From contig NC_037590.1 in the NCBI RefSeq assembly GCF_003073045.1, positions 43,192,296-43,256,295 on the forward strand: a DNA stretch of 64,000 bases, in the 5' to 3' direction. Of this stretch, positions 44,252-54,941 are shown one piece after another. Source of the DNA: Pomacea canaliculata (taxonomy: Eukaryota; Mollusca; Gastropoda; Architaenioglossa; Ampullariidae). The notes under the pieces were generated by a model, which had not been told where the DNA came from, did no database searches, and saw only the letters and a program-made list of their open reading frames with translations. The position numbers and the translations under genes are program-made. Within the stretch, counting starts at the first letter, position 1, and each line of letters opens with the position of its first letter.

Positions 44252-44541
44252 CTATGATGATCAGAGACACAGGAATAGTTTCACAGACGGTGGAGATATA
44301 AAAACTGTCAAAGTTGACGTCTTGTGTGAAGTCGTTGGTGTGACAACAGCTGTCGAAGGGACAAACACCACTTGCACAGCACCGGGGGCTCCGTCCAGTC
44401 ATTGGACTTTGGCGGACGATCGTCACTTGGGTTCTTGTTGTTAAGACGAATGAGGCTTTGATCGCACCTGTCTTCTCGTGTGTCGTTACTTAACCGAAAC
44501 ACCACGCAGGTGTCAGGTGTCACATGCAACTCCGCAGTTAC
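44252..44541 (-). pseudogene. Isolated frameshifted exon, possibly a transporter
   Basis: An acceptor (CGTCTGCAG) and donor (CATAG|GTAGGA) bound a 290-bp coding-like segment. The first half reads VTAELHVTPDTCVVFRLSND and on to SNDWTEPPVLCK. The second half, in another frame, reads CPFDSCCHTNDFTQDV and FYISTVCETIPVSLIIIG. The second half recalls the loop-to-membrane segment of SV2-like major facilitator proteins, but this is a weak resemblance. No partner exon was found nearby. Confidence 0.35.
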
Positions 44542-45065
44542 CTGCAGACGAGATAGAAAATACCACCAAATCAAGACAAAACACAAAAACAGGATTGTAA
44601 AAAAAAGAAAGCATAGTTTGTAAAATCTCAATGGCTGACATTGCAGTCCATCTTTAACAGGCCGAAATTGAATCCATTACCAAAATGTTTGCTATGTATA
44701 AACTTCTATACATCAAGTACTAAATAATTACTGGTAAGAAAAAAAGGAGGAAAAGGGGATTAAATTTTTGCTTATTACTTCTGTCTGAGCCTTGGTACGG
44801 GTCTTTATATTGCTGTATTATGTTATGCCATGAAATAAATAAAAAAAAACACTCACCAGAAATATGAATTTAACAAATAAATCAAATATCAGAAAATATT
44901 CAACAAACAAAACACTTTTATCTTAATTCACAAACATACATTCAGACACATTAAAATTGTAAGTCCCCCTTTTAAGATAAAAGTCTTTTGGTTACAGTCA
45001 TTCCCTCCACCAGAGGAGGGGGGGCACGTCATGTGATCTCAACAACAGCCAATTATTTTAGACAC

Positions 45066-45462
45066 GTGCACGTGATGCACAGTCACCTGTCACGACGTTT
45101 TTCGTTCTCTGCACGAGATCTGTGCTTCGTTCTCACTCAGCAGATTCATCGACATTCCGAGCTTTGACGAAGCCTGCCCACCACGTGGAGAAGGAGGTGG
45201 GAACGAACCGCCACCAATAATATAAAAGGATGTGTCCTTCTGGCTTGTCTTGAAAATAAAGGTGGTGTAGGGTGAGAGCGTCCTCTCGTGACACTTACTG
45301 AAACACTTTGTGAAAAGCTGTTAGTAAATGGTGGGAGGAAGATGGCCTCCCCTTTGGACAGCTACTGAAAGACTATGTGGGCGCTTAGTGAATGGTGGGA
45401 TGAAGATGGACTGTACCAGTAACACTTTCTTCTGTCTGCTGCATTTTGCCTGTGATAGATGG
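45066..45462 (+). pseudogene. Broken duplicate of the HtrL-like first exon and its upstream DNA
   Basis: The 15-mer gtgcacgtgatgcac (45066-45080), then tgtgtccttctggcttgtct (about 45232), then ttctgtctgctgcattttgcc and agatggGTGAGTatgc follow the same order and spacing as 54658-55050 (gtgcacgtgatgcac, tgtgtccttctgtcttgtct, tgtctgctgcatcttgcc, ggatggGTGAGTagta). The intact start and reading frame of the real exon are not preserved, and no second exon lies nearby. Confidence 0.55.
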
Positions 45463-45737
45463 GTGAGTATGCATCCTTCATCATTCTGCTCGCATGTCTC
45501 GCACATTCCATTGCTTTACTAGAGATAGTCTGCTCACGATGGGGATGAGGAGAGAGAAAAAGAAAGGAGAACACTTGAATATCATTGACGCGGCTTACAA
45601 CGTGCTTGAAATTCTGTAATATTGTTATACCTTAGAAAGTATATGTGTTGTCATTATTTTTATTAAAATTTCCATACGTTGAAGTAAAGATGCTCGCACT
45701 ATTTTAAAATGCACACTGTAGTGCACACAAACTTTCA

Positions 45738-45790
45738 TCTGCTGTTTAGCATCTCGTAGAATCTCGCACGCATGCGCAGTGATTGATGAC
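45738..45790. repeat. Second copy of the 42231 dispersed repeat
   Basis: agaatctcgcacgcatgcgc followed by agtgattgatgac; the palindrome is changed by one base relative to the 42257 copy. Confidence 0.5.
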
Positions 45791-46214
45791 AAAAGCATCA
45801 GAAAAAGCATCAGCTCAGACCAATCACATCCATAGTCACGGTCGTCTGTCTCTTGCATCCGCCTTGAGCCGTTTGAGAAAAAAAAATTGCAACGAGAATG
45901 TGAATTTTGCGAGTGTGGCGACTTTGATGTCAAAGGTTCTCTTTATCTCTTGCACAAGATCCCAAGAAGTCAGAAACAATATGCAGAAGGCACTGAATAT
46001 GAACAGAATAATGAAAAAGAAAATTATTTCGATTTAATATGTAAAAATATTTCACAGAAGAGTGCTGCACACTAATACACTTTCTATTTGCAAGATACAT
46101 AGCAGTAGTAGTCGTCTGTCTACACCTCACAACCTAGTTAACATCCTCTCACTTGAATATCAAGACACAAGCTGTGGGAGGAGCTCACTGCTCTAAATAA
46201 GGAGAGGGGAGTGG

Positions 46215-46620
46215 AATGAAATTGCAGAGGAGGAGATGCACAGACAGCTTTATAAGGCGCACTCTCATAAAGCAGTCAGACCTGATGAAGTCGAGCTTAA
46301 GACAGAAGTATTATCATGTTTCTTTTTAATAGTTCTATCCACTTTGACAAACATATTGCATGACACCAGCAAGCACCCTGTGCTACAATTAAACTATTTA
46401 ACGGCTGTTGCGAGGACAGTTTTTGAAAGGTCGTTCTCAGATGCTCACCTGCCCTGACAAGGACTCTTAAGATGACCTATAGTCTTATACTCTGTACACA
46501 AACACCAGCGCTCCACAAGGGACAGTACACTCTCCTTTTCTGTTTTCCTTGTATACATCTGAATGCGGACACAGATGATGACTGCTCCATAGTTAAATTT
46601 GCAAATGACTTATGTTTTTA
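46215..46620 (+). pseudogene. LINE reverse-transcriptase relic
   Basis: Frames in order encode LYKAHSHKAVRPDEVELKTE (compare KAPGPDxxxxxxLK), TVFERSF (compare KxFERxxxx), then APQGTVHSPFLFSLYTSEC (compare GAPQGxVLSPxLFxLYTxD) and CSIVKFANDLCFYV, where the catalytic FADD is FAND. Several stops and shifts show it is dead. The style is CR1/Rex1-like. Confidence 0.7.
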
Positions 46621-49600
46621 TGTTTATTTATGATTTTCGACAACGATGACGATTCCTTTCACAGACAGGAGCTTCCATCCCTTCGTTGCATGCTTTCAGG
46701 ATACTTATTTATAGTTTAATGTACAAAAAAATAAAATACCCAGAAAGAAATACATTTATTATTTTTAATTTTACAAAGCATACAAACACCAGATGAGACA
46801 TTTAACACAAACTAAATAACTAGTGTCTATATGTCATGCATTAACACATTAGTTGTTCAGTGATCTATTAAGCATGCATCTATTTCAGAAAAAATAATTT
46901 ATTTTAATTAGATATTTTAATATATTTTAATTAGACAAGACTTGGTGAAACAGACCTCAAATCAGCTTTCAATGCAAGAATGTTTTTTTCAAAGCATGCA
47001 AATGTTGTTTCTGAATTTGTCAATATTTCCATGATATTTTATTTTCTTTTTCTTTAAAGACATTAAGGAACTTAAAGGCTAGTTGATTTTTTAAAAAGTC
47101 CAGAAGATGATGACCAGTCTGTGACTGTGGGATGGAGTGGGTGGGTGAGTATGGGTGCATGTATCAGAGAGAGCACCACTCAAAACACCAGCTTATATTG
47201 TGGATTGTCTTGGTACTTGGATATACATCATATTCTTTATTCTGATGTCTTAGTTATGCATTCTATGTTCACAATGTTACTCGCATGCTTTGAAGGATTT
47301 ATTTCATGTCAAGTCTTCACATACTGGGGTCACCCTGACAGTGCTGTGAACTTGAATTTGTATGTGACAGTGTTGTAAGCATAGTGAGATCACATTTCTT
47401 GAAATGAGAGATTATTTAATGACCAGGTACTTCCTCAAAATTCATGTACAGCAAGAAAATTAAGATAATTTAATGCATGGGATCTGTACTATATTTTAGG
47501 TAGATGCTAAACAGGGTTATTTGCCATCTAAACATTTATGTGCATAATTATAGTTTAATTTATTTTGGAGACTAGTACAGGAAAACAATAATATGTGTAT
47601 TTGTTCTGTAATCAATGCCATTAAAATAAGATTGTTGCAAGAGACAGATGCTGCTGATGTAATGAAAGAGTTTTGCTTTCTAATCTTAGTATTTTACTTA
47701 ATGACACTAGTAGCATGGCAAATTAGCTAACACACTTGTGATATGCTGTCAGTTTTTCATTAATTTGTCTCTTGTTAATGGGTTGTTAAATTGATCTCAG
47801 ATGAAAGCATACATAGTACATGCTATTTTAAAGATTTCATTTTGTAAGTAGCATTTTTTTTTTCTCACGAACAGCAGGATTATTTAAATTTGAAATTTTT
47901 GTAGTTGAAGATTTTTTCGTGCATCGAAATTTGTCTGAAAACAATCTCTAATAAATGCAAACTAACCTTCCAGACTGACAAAAGGGAGGGAAATAAGTAC
48001 TTTCACGCCGTCAGTAACTAAGGCTATATCAGGAAAAGCTCTGTAAACAGATGCCATATACAGAGAAAAAAACAGCGTGCCAGACACGAGAGCTGAACTC
48101 AGGACAGTCAACCCTCATTGCATTGGTGACAGGCGCTGACCCTTGTCACCGGGTCACCCCCGGGGTGGTAGGGCGCAATAACCTCAAGCATTTTGGGGAA
48201 ATGCCATGAAGAACACGACAGCAAGGTATGAACATCTGGAATTCAATGCGAGTTCGACAGCAGCCAGTGCAGATCGTGCAGACGTGTCACGTGATCAGCC
48301 CTACACATGGCGAAATACAATGCCATCGTCATTGTCCGCAGCTTCTTGAGCGTATCGTCGGGGAGATCAACTATCAAACCTGCTACGACAAACATGATTA
48401 ATATGAGGCGATCACAAAACAAAGTTCCCCTGGAATCGTGTTACCACTAATACAAAGCTGTGCAAGCAATGGAAATATCCAGTAACCGTCTAGATGTTGT
48501 TTTTTTGGTTGTTTTGTGGAGTCGTTGAATTTCATTAATTACTGCGGGAACGCGGAGCGACTTTCAAATCCGGTATTTGCTATCAATAACAGAGCTCAAG
48601 TCTGATAAACAGTGCACGGAGAAACTGAAAAATAATCCTCACATCTATGAGAATTCTCTGCTTCATTTGTTTGGCACTTTAGAAAAAGCATGATTAATTT
48701 GAGCACATTATGAGGAAAAAAAAGAAGCCTAGCTTCTTACATGCCAAGTTCTAGACCTTGTGAACCACTTACGTTCACTCCCCATCCACCAAATACGAAG
48801 CTCTTTACCTTTAAAGTAGCATTGCAATTTGGACCTGGACCTAAACAAAAGGCTAAAAGCATAAGAGTTACGAAATCTTGTATTATGGAAGTAGGTGATC
48901 ACAGGCGTTTGGTGTGTGTCACGGCTCTACAGCCATGCACGCCATATTAAAACAAACAAAAAACCTGAAATTAAGATTTGAATATAATAATTAGAGCAGG
49001 ATAATAGCACAAAAAAATTATGAACTTAATGATCTGTATACCAAAACATAAAATACTAAATCGTCTCTTTACTCCGTAAAAGTCTTTGATAAAAAGTTCA
49101 CATAACAAGTCAGCTTCTGTAGTCTCCGCCATCAACAGAGAAAGTTCCTCGTATGTGTTCATGTTTCTGTCAGAATTTCATGATCTGCTTGACCACTGCA
49201 ACATGCTCAGTGGCATACCTGTGGTTGTAGAAGACTTCGATGTCCATATTGACAAAAACCCCATATGTGTACAAAAATGATCCGGGGTCTGCTCCATGTC
49301 TTCCAGTTCACCAGTCAGTCAAGGAGCCCACTCGCGTAAAATTCATTTCTGGACTGGGTGGTGCACAGACATGTTGATCATGTCATACCCATGGTTACTC
49401 TCAGACGTGTTCTCTTCATATTGTGTGTGGTTTGATGTGTCAGCCAGTCAGTAGTCAACACAATAAGATAACACATTTAGTAGAAGTATTACTTTACAAA
49501 CCGTTTGTGGAGGGGACGGTGAAAACATACACACGCTGTCCATACACTGCCCCCCAAGCACATAAAGGTCACCATCACAAACATAGCTCTCCTCACTTGA

Positions 49601-51400
49601 CCCCTCACCCCGGGCCTTCACTGAATGAACTTTTCTTGTCGAGAGAACAACTGATACAACTATGACCCTCCGTCCTCACCTGACACTCAGCCTCCATTGA
49701 CAACAAATCGTTGTCCTCCTCACTTCCTCTCTTTCATCGGACAGCACACTCCCAATCTTATTGTTTTGTTATTGTCAGAGGAAAGTCGACCGAACCCCCA
49801 CTCATCATGTCCCCCCCCATACCCCGCTCTTTGACGTCAAACATGTGCTGACGTCATTCATACGTATTCAGCCTTAATTTGACGTCACTCACACACCTTT
49901 GTTACAGTACAGTTGCTGCTATAAATAGTAGTTAATATTATCACCTGTACCACCAGGTGTCACTTCCGGGCTGTTCACTCAGCCGACAGCACGGTCGTCT
50001 GGTGCAACCCCCCGCTGTAGCAAAGCTTGACGTGGTGTACTCAGAATGTGGTAAGTCACGTGCATCACCTCCTCTGCTCTCTGCTTCCATCTGTGTATCT
50101 GTGTCACGGCAACCCACAAAATGTAGGGCGCAGTGACAAGAGTGAGGCTGGGTGTGAAGGTGATCCTCGGATCTTCATCCGACATTCACACAGTCCAGGA
50201 CTTATTTACGGAGACAGAGGTCTCGAACACATTCTCATACATTACAGGGAAATGATGGTCATGCCGTGGGAACCTAACACACCCCTCTTCCTATGTTAAC
50301 CACTCCCAGGCCTCTCTAGTATCTTCAGTTTTAGAGGTACTGCTGAGAGACAGATGAGTTAGTGGGTAGGGGTGAGAGAGGTGGGCGGACAATGAGGTTT
50401 GGGGCGCGCTAGTTGATCCAAAGGCCAAGTGACACCACTGCGCAATCTTTACTGTCTGACAGGGTTCGTATCTAATCCATAATTCCCATATTTTTTTTAT
50501 TGTGGTGTCCCTATCCTCTGCTTGGTCTTGCATCGCTCCACCAGCCTGGAAGGTCACCTCTCTGCCTCGACTGGTGTTCTTATCGTCTCGGGTATCCGAC
50601 TGTTGGAGGGGTTTCGCTCGTCACTCGTGCTCTTTCTCTGACCCCAGTATTTGCAATACATTGTCTCCGTACAATGGGGACACAACATGTTGTTGATTTT
50701 TGGGAGGTAAAGTGCTTGAACCTACAGGCGGTTTGGCGCTGGAGGGAGATGGGGTTCTTGGGGAACATGGGGAGTATGGAGCGCGGAGGGGAGAGGGGTT
50801 TTGGGTGGCCTGGGAGGAGGGTGGCTACTCCGTCACTCAGTAGGTGTTGTTTACTGTTGTTGGTGTCCTCTTTTCCTGTTGTAGTCTCTTGCTCTTGGTG
50901 TCCAGGAGGCCTGCAGAGGTTGTCAGATCCCTTTTGTTTCCCTATTCTAGACTTCTATTTATTGTTAGGAACTCTATTAGTTTGTAGAGTTAAAGGACCT
51001 TCAGTTTGTTTTAGTTTTCTGCAATATTGTATGGACAGAATCTCTGATATTCACTTTTAAACATGCGTAGCAATAATGGTCATCCACATCATCCACAATA
51101 CAAGTTCAGCTTTGAATAGCGCTTTGGCTGACACACATACACATTACAGAGCCTTACATTATTCATGATTCACTGGCTTCCTCTAAGCGAAATTAACTAG
51201 CCTTCATCATACAAACATCAGCTGTTCTGATAAGTATAATGTAAGCATGACTGGTAAAGAAACATTCATAAACACTTGTACATTTGACCCCATCTTGGAA
51301 ACACTAAACTACACAACAGGCTCTGTACTTTGATTGACAACCTATTCACCTCATGAAAATCAGAATTAATGGAAGTACATCAGGAATCGAAAAAATGATG
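46621..51400. other. Gene-free interval
   Basis: AT-rich to 48000. A stretch at about 48085-48190 has a degenerate tRNA-like look (gagttcagctctcgtgtctg on the minus strand) and may be a SINE head. G-rich open frames at 50500-51060 show no domain. No gene supported. Confidence 0.4.
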
Positions 51401-51419
51401 ACTATAATGATGGTAAATC

Positions 51420-52420
51420 TACAGTAAAATTACAATGTGGAGGCCATTTAGGCTCAACTGTAACCCTATCTATGGCCACGATTCCGATGTGAATATTCGC
51501 AGAACTGCGGCCAGATGCTCGTCTGTCATCCACAATCGCGGGTGGGACTCGCTCTGCCTCATGGTCGGAAAAGTTTGTTGGCAGAAATACGGCCATGCAA
51601 ACATCACCATCATTCGTCTGGAAAATTCTTTTAAGTTCGGAAACGTGTCCTTAGTGATTTGAAGAACTGGACAACGTTTTTGGGACTAAAAGAATCGGTC
51701 AACACCATGTTGTACTGGAGCTCGACCACCTCATGTTGCAGACTATCGGACACACATTCCAACTCCACGGTCAACAGATTTGACAATATTTTGAGCTTAC
51801 TTTCCAGGTTTCTGTTGTAGTGTCTTTTATAGACTTCATCGAAAGTAGTTTCTTGGTTATATCGAAGGATGAAAATAAGCAGATGGGCAGTATCAGTATC
51901 CGTTACATCTGCACCATCATCCAGCGCCAGAGAATACCAAACTGCTGATATCAAATCGCGCTCTATGTCTTCTATTCGCGTGGGTAAACTGATATTCTCT
52001 AACCTCTTTTTGTTCTCTGGATTTACGATTTCGACCATATCAAGCATTCATTTGTCGAGGAACTAGGTGTCCATGAACGGCCTGTTCTCTTTTGCAATTT
52101 TCTTTGCCACGACAAAACTCGATTTGGTTGCCACCCTCTACTTGGTTAAAATGTTTTGTTGCTCCTTCAACTTTTCACCAATTGGCCTGAAATTTTTGTC
52201 ATTGCTTCTTCGGAAAGTTTACAGCAATATTCTGAACGAATTACCCTAAGATACTGCTTCATATTGTGCTATTGAAAGCTGCAATGCTGTCACGAAAGCA
52301 CTTAGGTTCACCCAACATCAGTGAAAAAAATACGGTGTTGTCCACTCGCTGATTGTTTGATTCTCCCCATTTTTTTTCTTTTTCCATTCATCCATCATCT
52401 TGAACTGCTACGGTACTAAC
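51420..52420 (-). pseudogene. hAT transposase relic (ZBED5/GTF2IRD2-like)
   Basis: Reading the minus strand from 52420 down: VATKSSFVVAKKIAKENRPF, then a 138-codon frame with LDMVEIVNPENKKRLENISL, YSLALDDGADVTDTDTAHLL and LQHEVVELQ, then in a shifted frame MTDEHLAAVLRIFTSESWP. These are the N-terminal, catalytic-region and dimerisation segments of a hAT transposase in order, with deletion of the middle and several frameshifts. Confidence 0.7.
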
Positions 52421-53509
52421 TTACTGCACCAAAACTGTAACCTGTTTGATAAGAAGAAACTGAACGACTGAACTTGTGAATAAAAATAAAATAAAAAAGA
52501 CGTCCGTGGGCCGTACTTTGCTCACCTGTGGTATGGAGTGTATCACTCACCAGACTTGCAGGGCGCTTGCCCTCTGTTGTGGAACTCATCAAACATATTT
52601 TGCACTCAATTAAATCTTTTCAGTCGTATCCTGATTATAATCCTGTATTTATGCATGAGGTCAGAAAGGTCATACTCTCTGGTGATGTCTTGGCATGCCA
52701 CCATATACTATATCGTTTGGCTATTTGGAGTCATCTTTGAATAATTCTTTTTTCCGTTATAAGGTGTGCAACATTTCTACCCGGTGATTACTTTTTTTAA
52801 TCCCCATATTTCTGAACCGCATAGGCAAACTGGTGTTATCTATCAAAAACATGAAACAAAAGGTGTATTGTACAGTCTTCAACTTTCCAAAGAATTTGAA
52901 CATTTTGGACAATTCTTAGTTTATCTTTCTGTGATCAGGATTCTAAAAGCAGATGAAAATGATAACCTTGCTGTAAAAAACAATTCTTGATATTTATATA
53001 CATGTTAGTACTATTGTATACCCCTTCACTCTGCTTTGTCGGTGTCTTCTATTTGTAAACACATTTATATTTGACATTTCAAGATTTACCACTGTGAAAC
53101 ATAATACTTTTGTACTTATGGAAAAATATTGTTGGGGGATGTGTGTGGGTGATATATATATCTACACGCACACCAGAGTTATTTTGCTTTGTAAGTTTGT
53201 ATTGGTACAACCGTTAAGAAAGGAATTTAATTGGCCAGGCAGAGTCTTCTACCCATTGGAGCTGAACCACTACTGAGGCAAAGCGGGTGGATGCACACAA
53301 GACATGGCGACAAGCAGTTACCTCGGCCATTCCTCCTGGTCAGTTGGACATTTTTAAAGGCACAATGTTCTGTTACAATGTTGTTACAACAAAGCTGTCA
53401 GCAGTCAGACTATCACACTGTAAAACTAGCGCTGTCATCTGTCACAAGAATACATTGTAATGCTTTAATTAATGCTAATGAAGTTTCTAATCTGGACTTT
53501 ACTTGCAAC
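52421..53509. other. Gene-free interval
   Basis: No domain was recognised in the short frames (for example 52528-52740). Confidence 0.4.
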
Positions 53510-53517
53510 CCTACCAC

Positions 53518-53695
53518 CAGGGCCGTGCTTAGGGGCAGGCGGACGAGGCATCTGCTTAGGGCCCCGCGCTTCAAGGGGCCCCGCGCTTTTGATTGATATG
53601 TGACTTTAGATCCCAACTAAAACCGTGTGATCGTGGCGTGAGGGCCCCGCACATGCCCTTTGCCTCGGGCCCCGCGGGGGCTAAGAACTGGCCTG
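53518..53695. mobile_element. hAT-type MITE with 8-bp target duplication
   Basis: This 178-bp GC-rich unit begins CAGGGCCGTGCTTAG and ends CTAAGAACTGGCCTG (imperfect inverted ends). It is flanked by CCTACCAC at 53510-53517 and 53696-53703. It has no coding capacity. It needs a hAT transposase in trans. Confidence 0.88.
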
Positions 53696-53703
53696 CCTAC
53701 CAC

Positions 53704-54657
53704 AGTCCACCCCAACTGTCAGTGAGCTTGCTAGAAGAGGCCAAGGTCTGGAGTAGTTAGTTATCTAATCACCGCGCCAAGCTCTGTTCATTCAAACAAA
53801 AATGACAGCAGGAACATCCTGTGACATGACTTTCGTATTTTATCTCATTTCCATAAACTCATTTTCTTCCGCCCTCACTTGCAGCCACCAGGTCACATCT
53901 TGACCAGTTTCGGTCAGCCTTGTATTAACTAGCCCGTGACTTGAGTACAGGAGGTAATACATGCTTCACACATGTCCGGGGTCTTGAAACCGAAACGTTG
54001 TGTGCTGTTAGTTGTTTTGGGAAATTGTGTTATATCATTGTCAACTATTTATTATATAATTAACTAATTTTGAGTAGAATCCAAACTGATAATGAAAGAA
54101 AAAATGCTGTTACACGGTAACATGAAACGGTCCTCCCCACCCCACCGCAGAAAAAAATCCTCTGTCCTAGTTATTCATCCCCTGAAGCTTAAAGCAGAAG
54201 TGACTGTCTTACCTGCCATGTAAACTGTGGTGTGTATAAGTACAGTTTAGCGCGCATGCAAATGAAGGGCTATTCCTAACTGGATTATAGTGTGTTACTA
54301 AATGAAGGAACGGATTACAAATCGGACTAATCCCATTGTTCTGCTCCGCTATATCACAGCCCATACTGCCATAGACTGTCTTATCTAATGCTAATGGTAA
54401 CAACAAACAAAAGCCACAGTAATATGACTCACTAAACCCTCCCCCCGAAACATTTTTTTAAAAAAACCAGTCGCCCTTCCATGCCAAGTGGTCTTAGTAA
54501 TTGGGCGAGGAGCCATGGCTGGCCGTTGGTGTATTTGCCAGGCGTCGACCGTCTGCTGGCATATTACCCGCTGCAATTTGCCGGAGAGCGCTCGACCCTA
54601 CATCGGGGTCACACTAGGAAACTAAATCCTCACTAGCATCATCTATTTTTGGCACAA
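53704..54657. other. Gene-free interval upstream of the HtrL-like gene
   Basis: No gene recognised. Confidence 0.4.
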
Positions 54658-54941
54658 GTGCACGTGATGCACGGCCAGCCGTCGGGCTGCCCTCCTCCTG
54701 TGTGCGAGGTTTGTGGCAGGCTGTGCGGCCGGCCTCGCTGTGATGTCAGACAACAACATTGCCAGTCTCCGCCAGCAGCACGCACGATGGACCAAAGGCA
54801 ACGAACCCTGCGATGCTGGCAACAAACCGTCGCTAGTAACACTCACTGTGTCCTTCTGTCTTGTCTCTGAAGTAACATGGCGTTGATGTGAGCCTCCCTG
54901 GTGCTGCCAGCGTCTGCAGACGACTGTCTCCAGGCCGAGGG
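54658..54941 (+). promoter_or_regulatory. Candidate promoter and 5' leader of the HtrL-like gene
   Basis: GC-rich, and begins with gtgcacgtgatgcac, which contains an E-box (CACGTG). This 15-mer is preserved at the duplicated locus (45066). No TATA box was identified. The role is inferred from position and conservation. Confidence 0.35.

Noticed and set aside
48085..48190. tRNA-like stretch
   Set aside because: The B-box resemblance is weak and no cloverleaf could be drawn. Not called as a tRNA or firm SINE.
50500..51060. 186-codon plus-strand frame
   Set aside because: Trp/Gly/Cys-rich translation of G-rich DNA with overlapping frames on both strands. No family resemblance.
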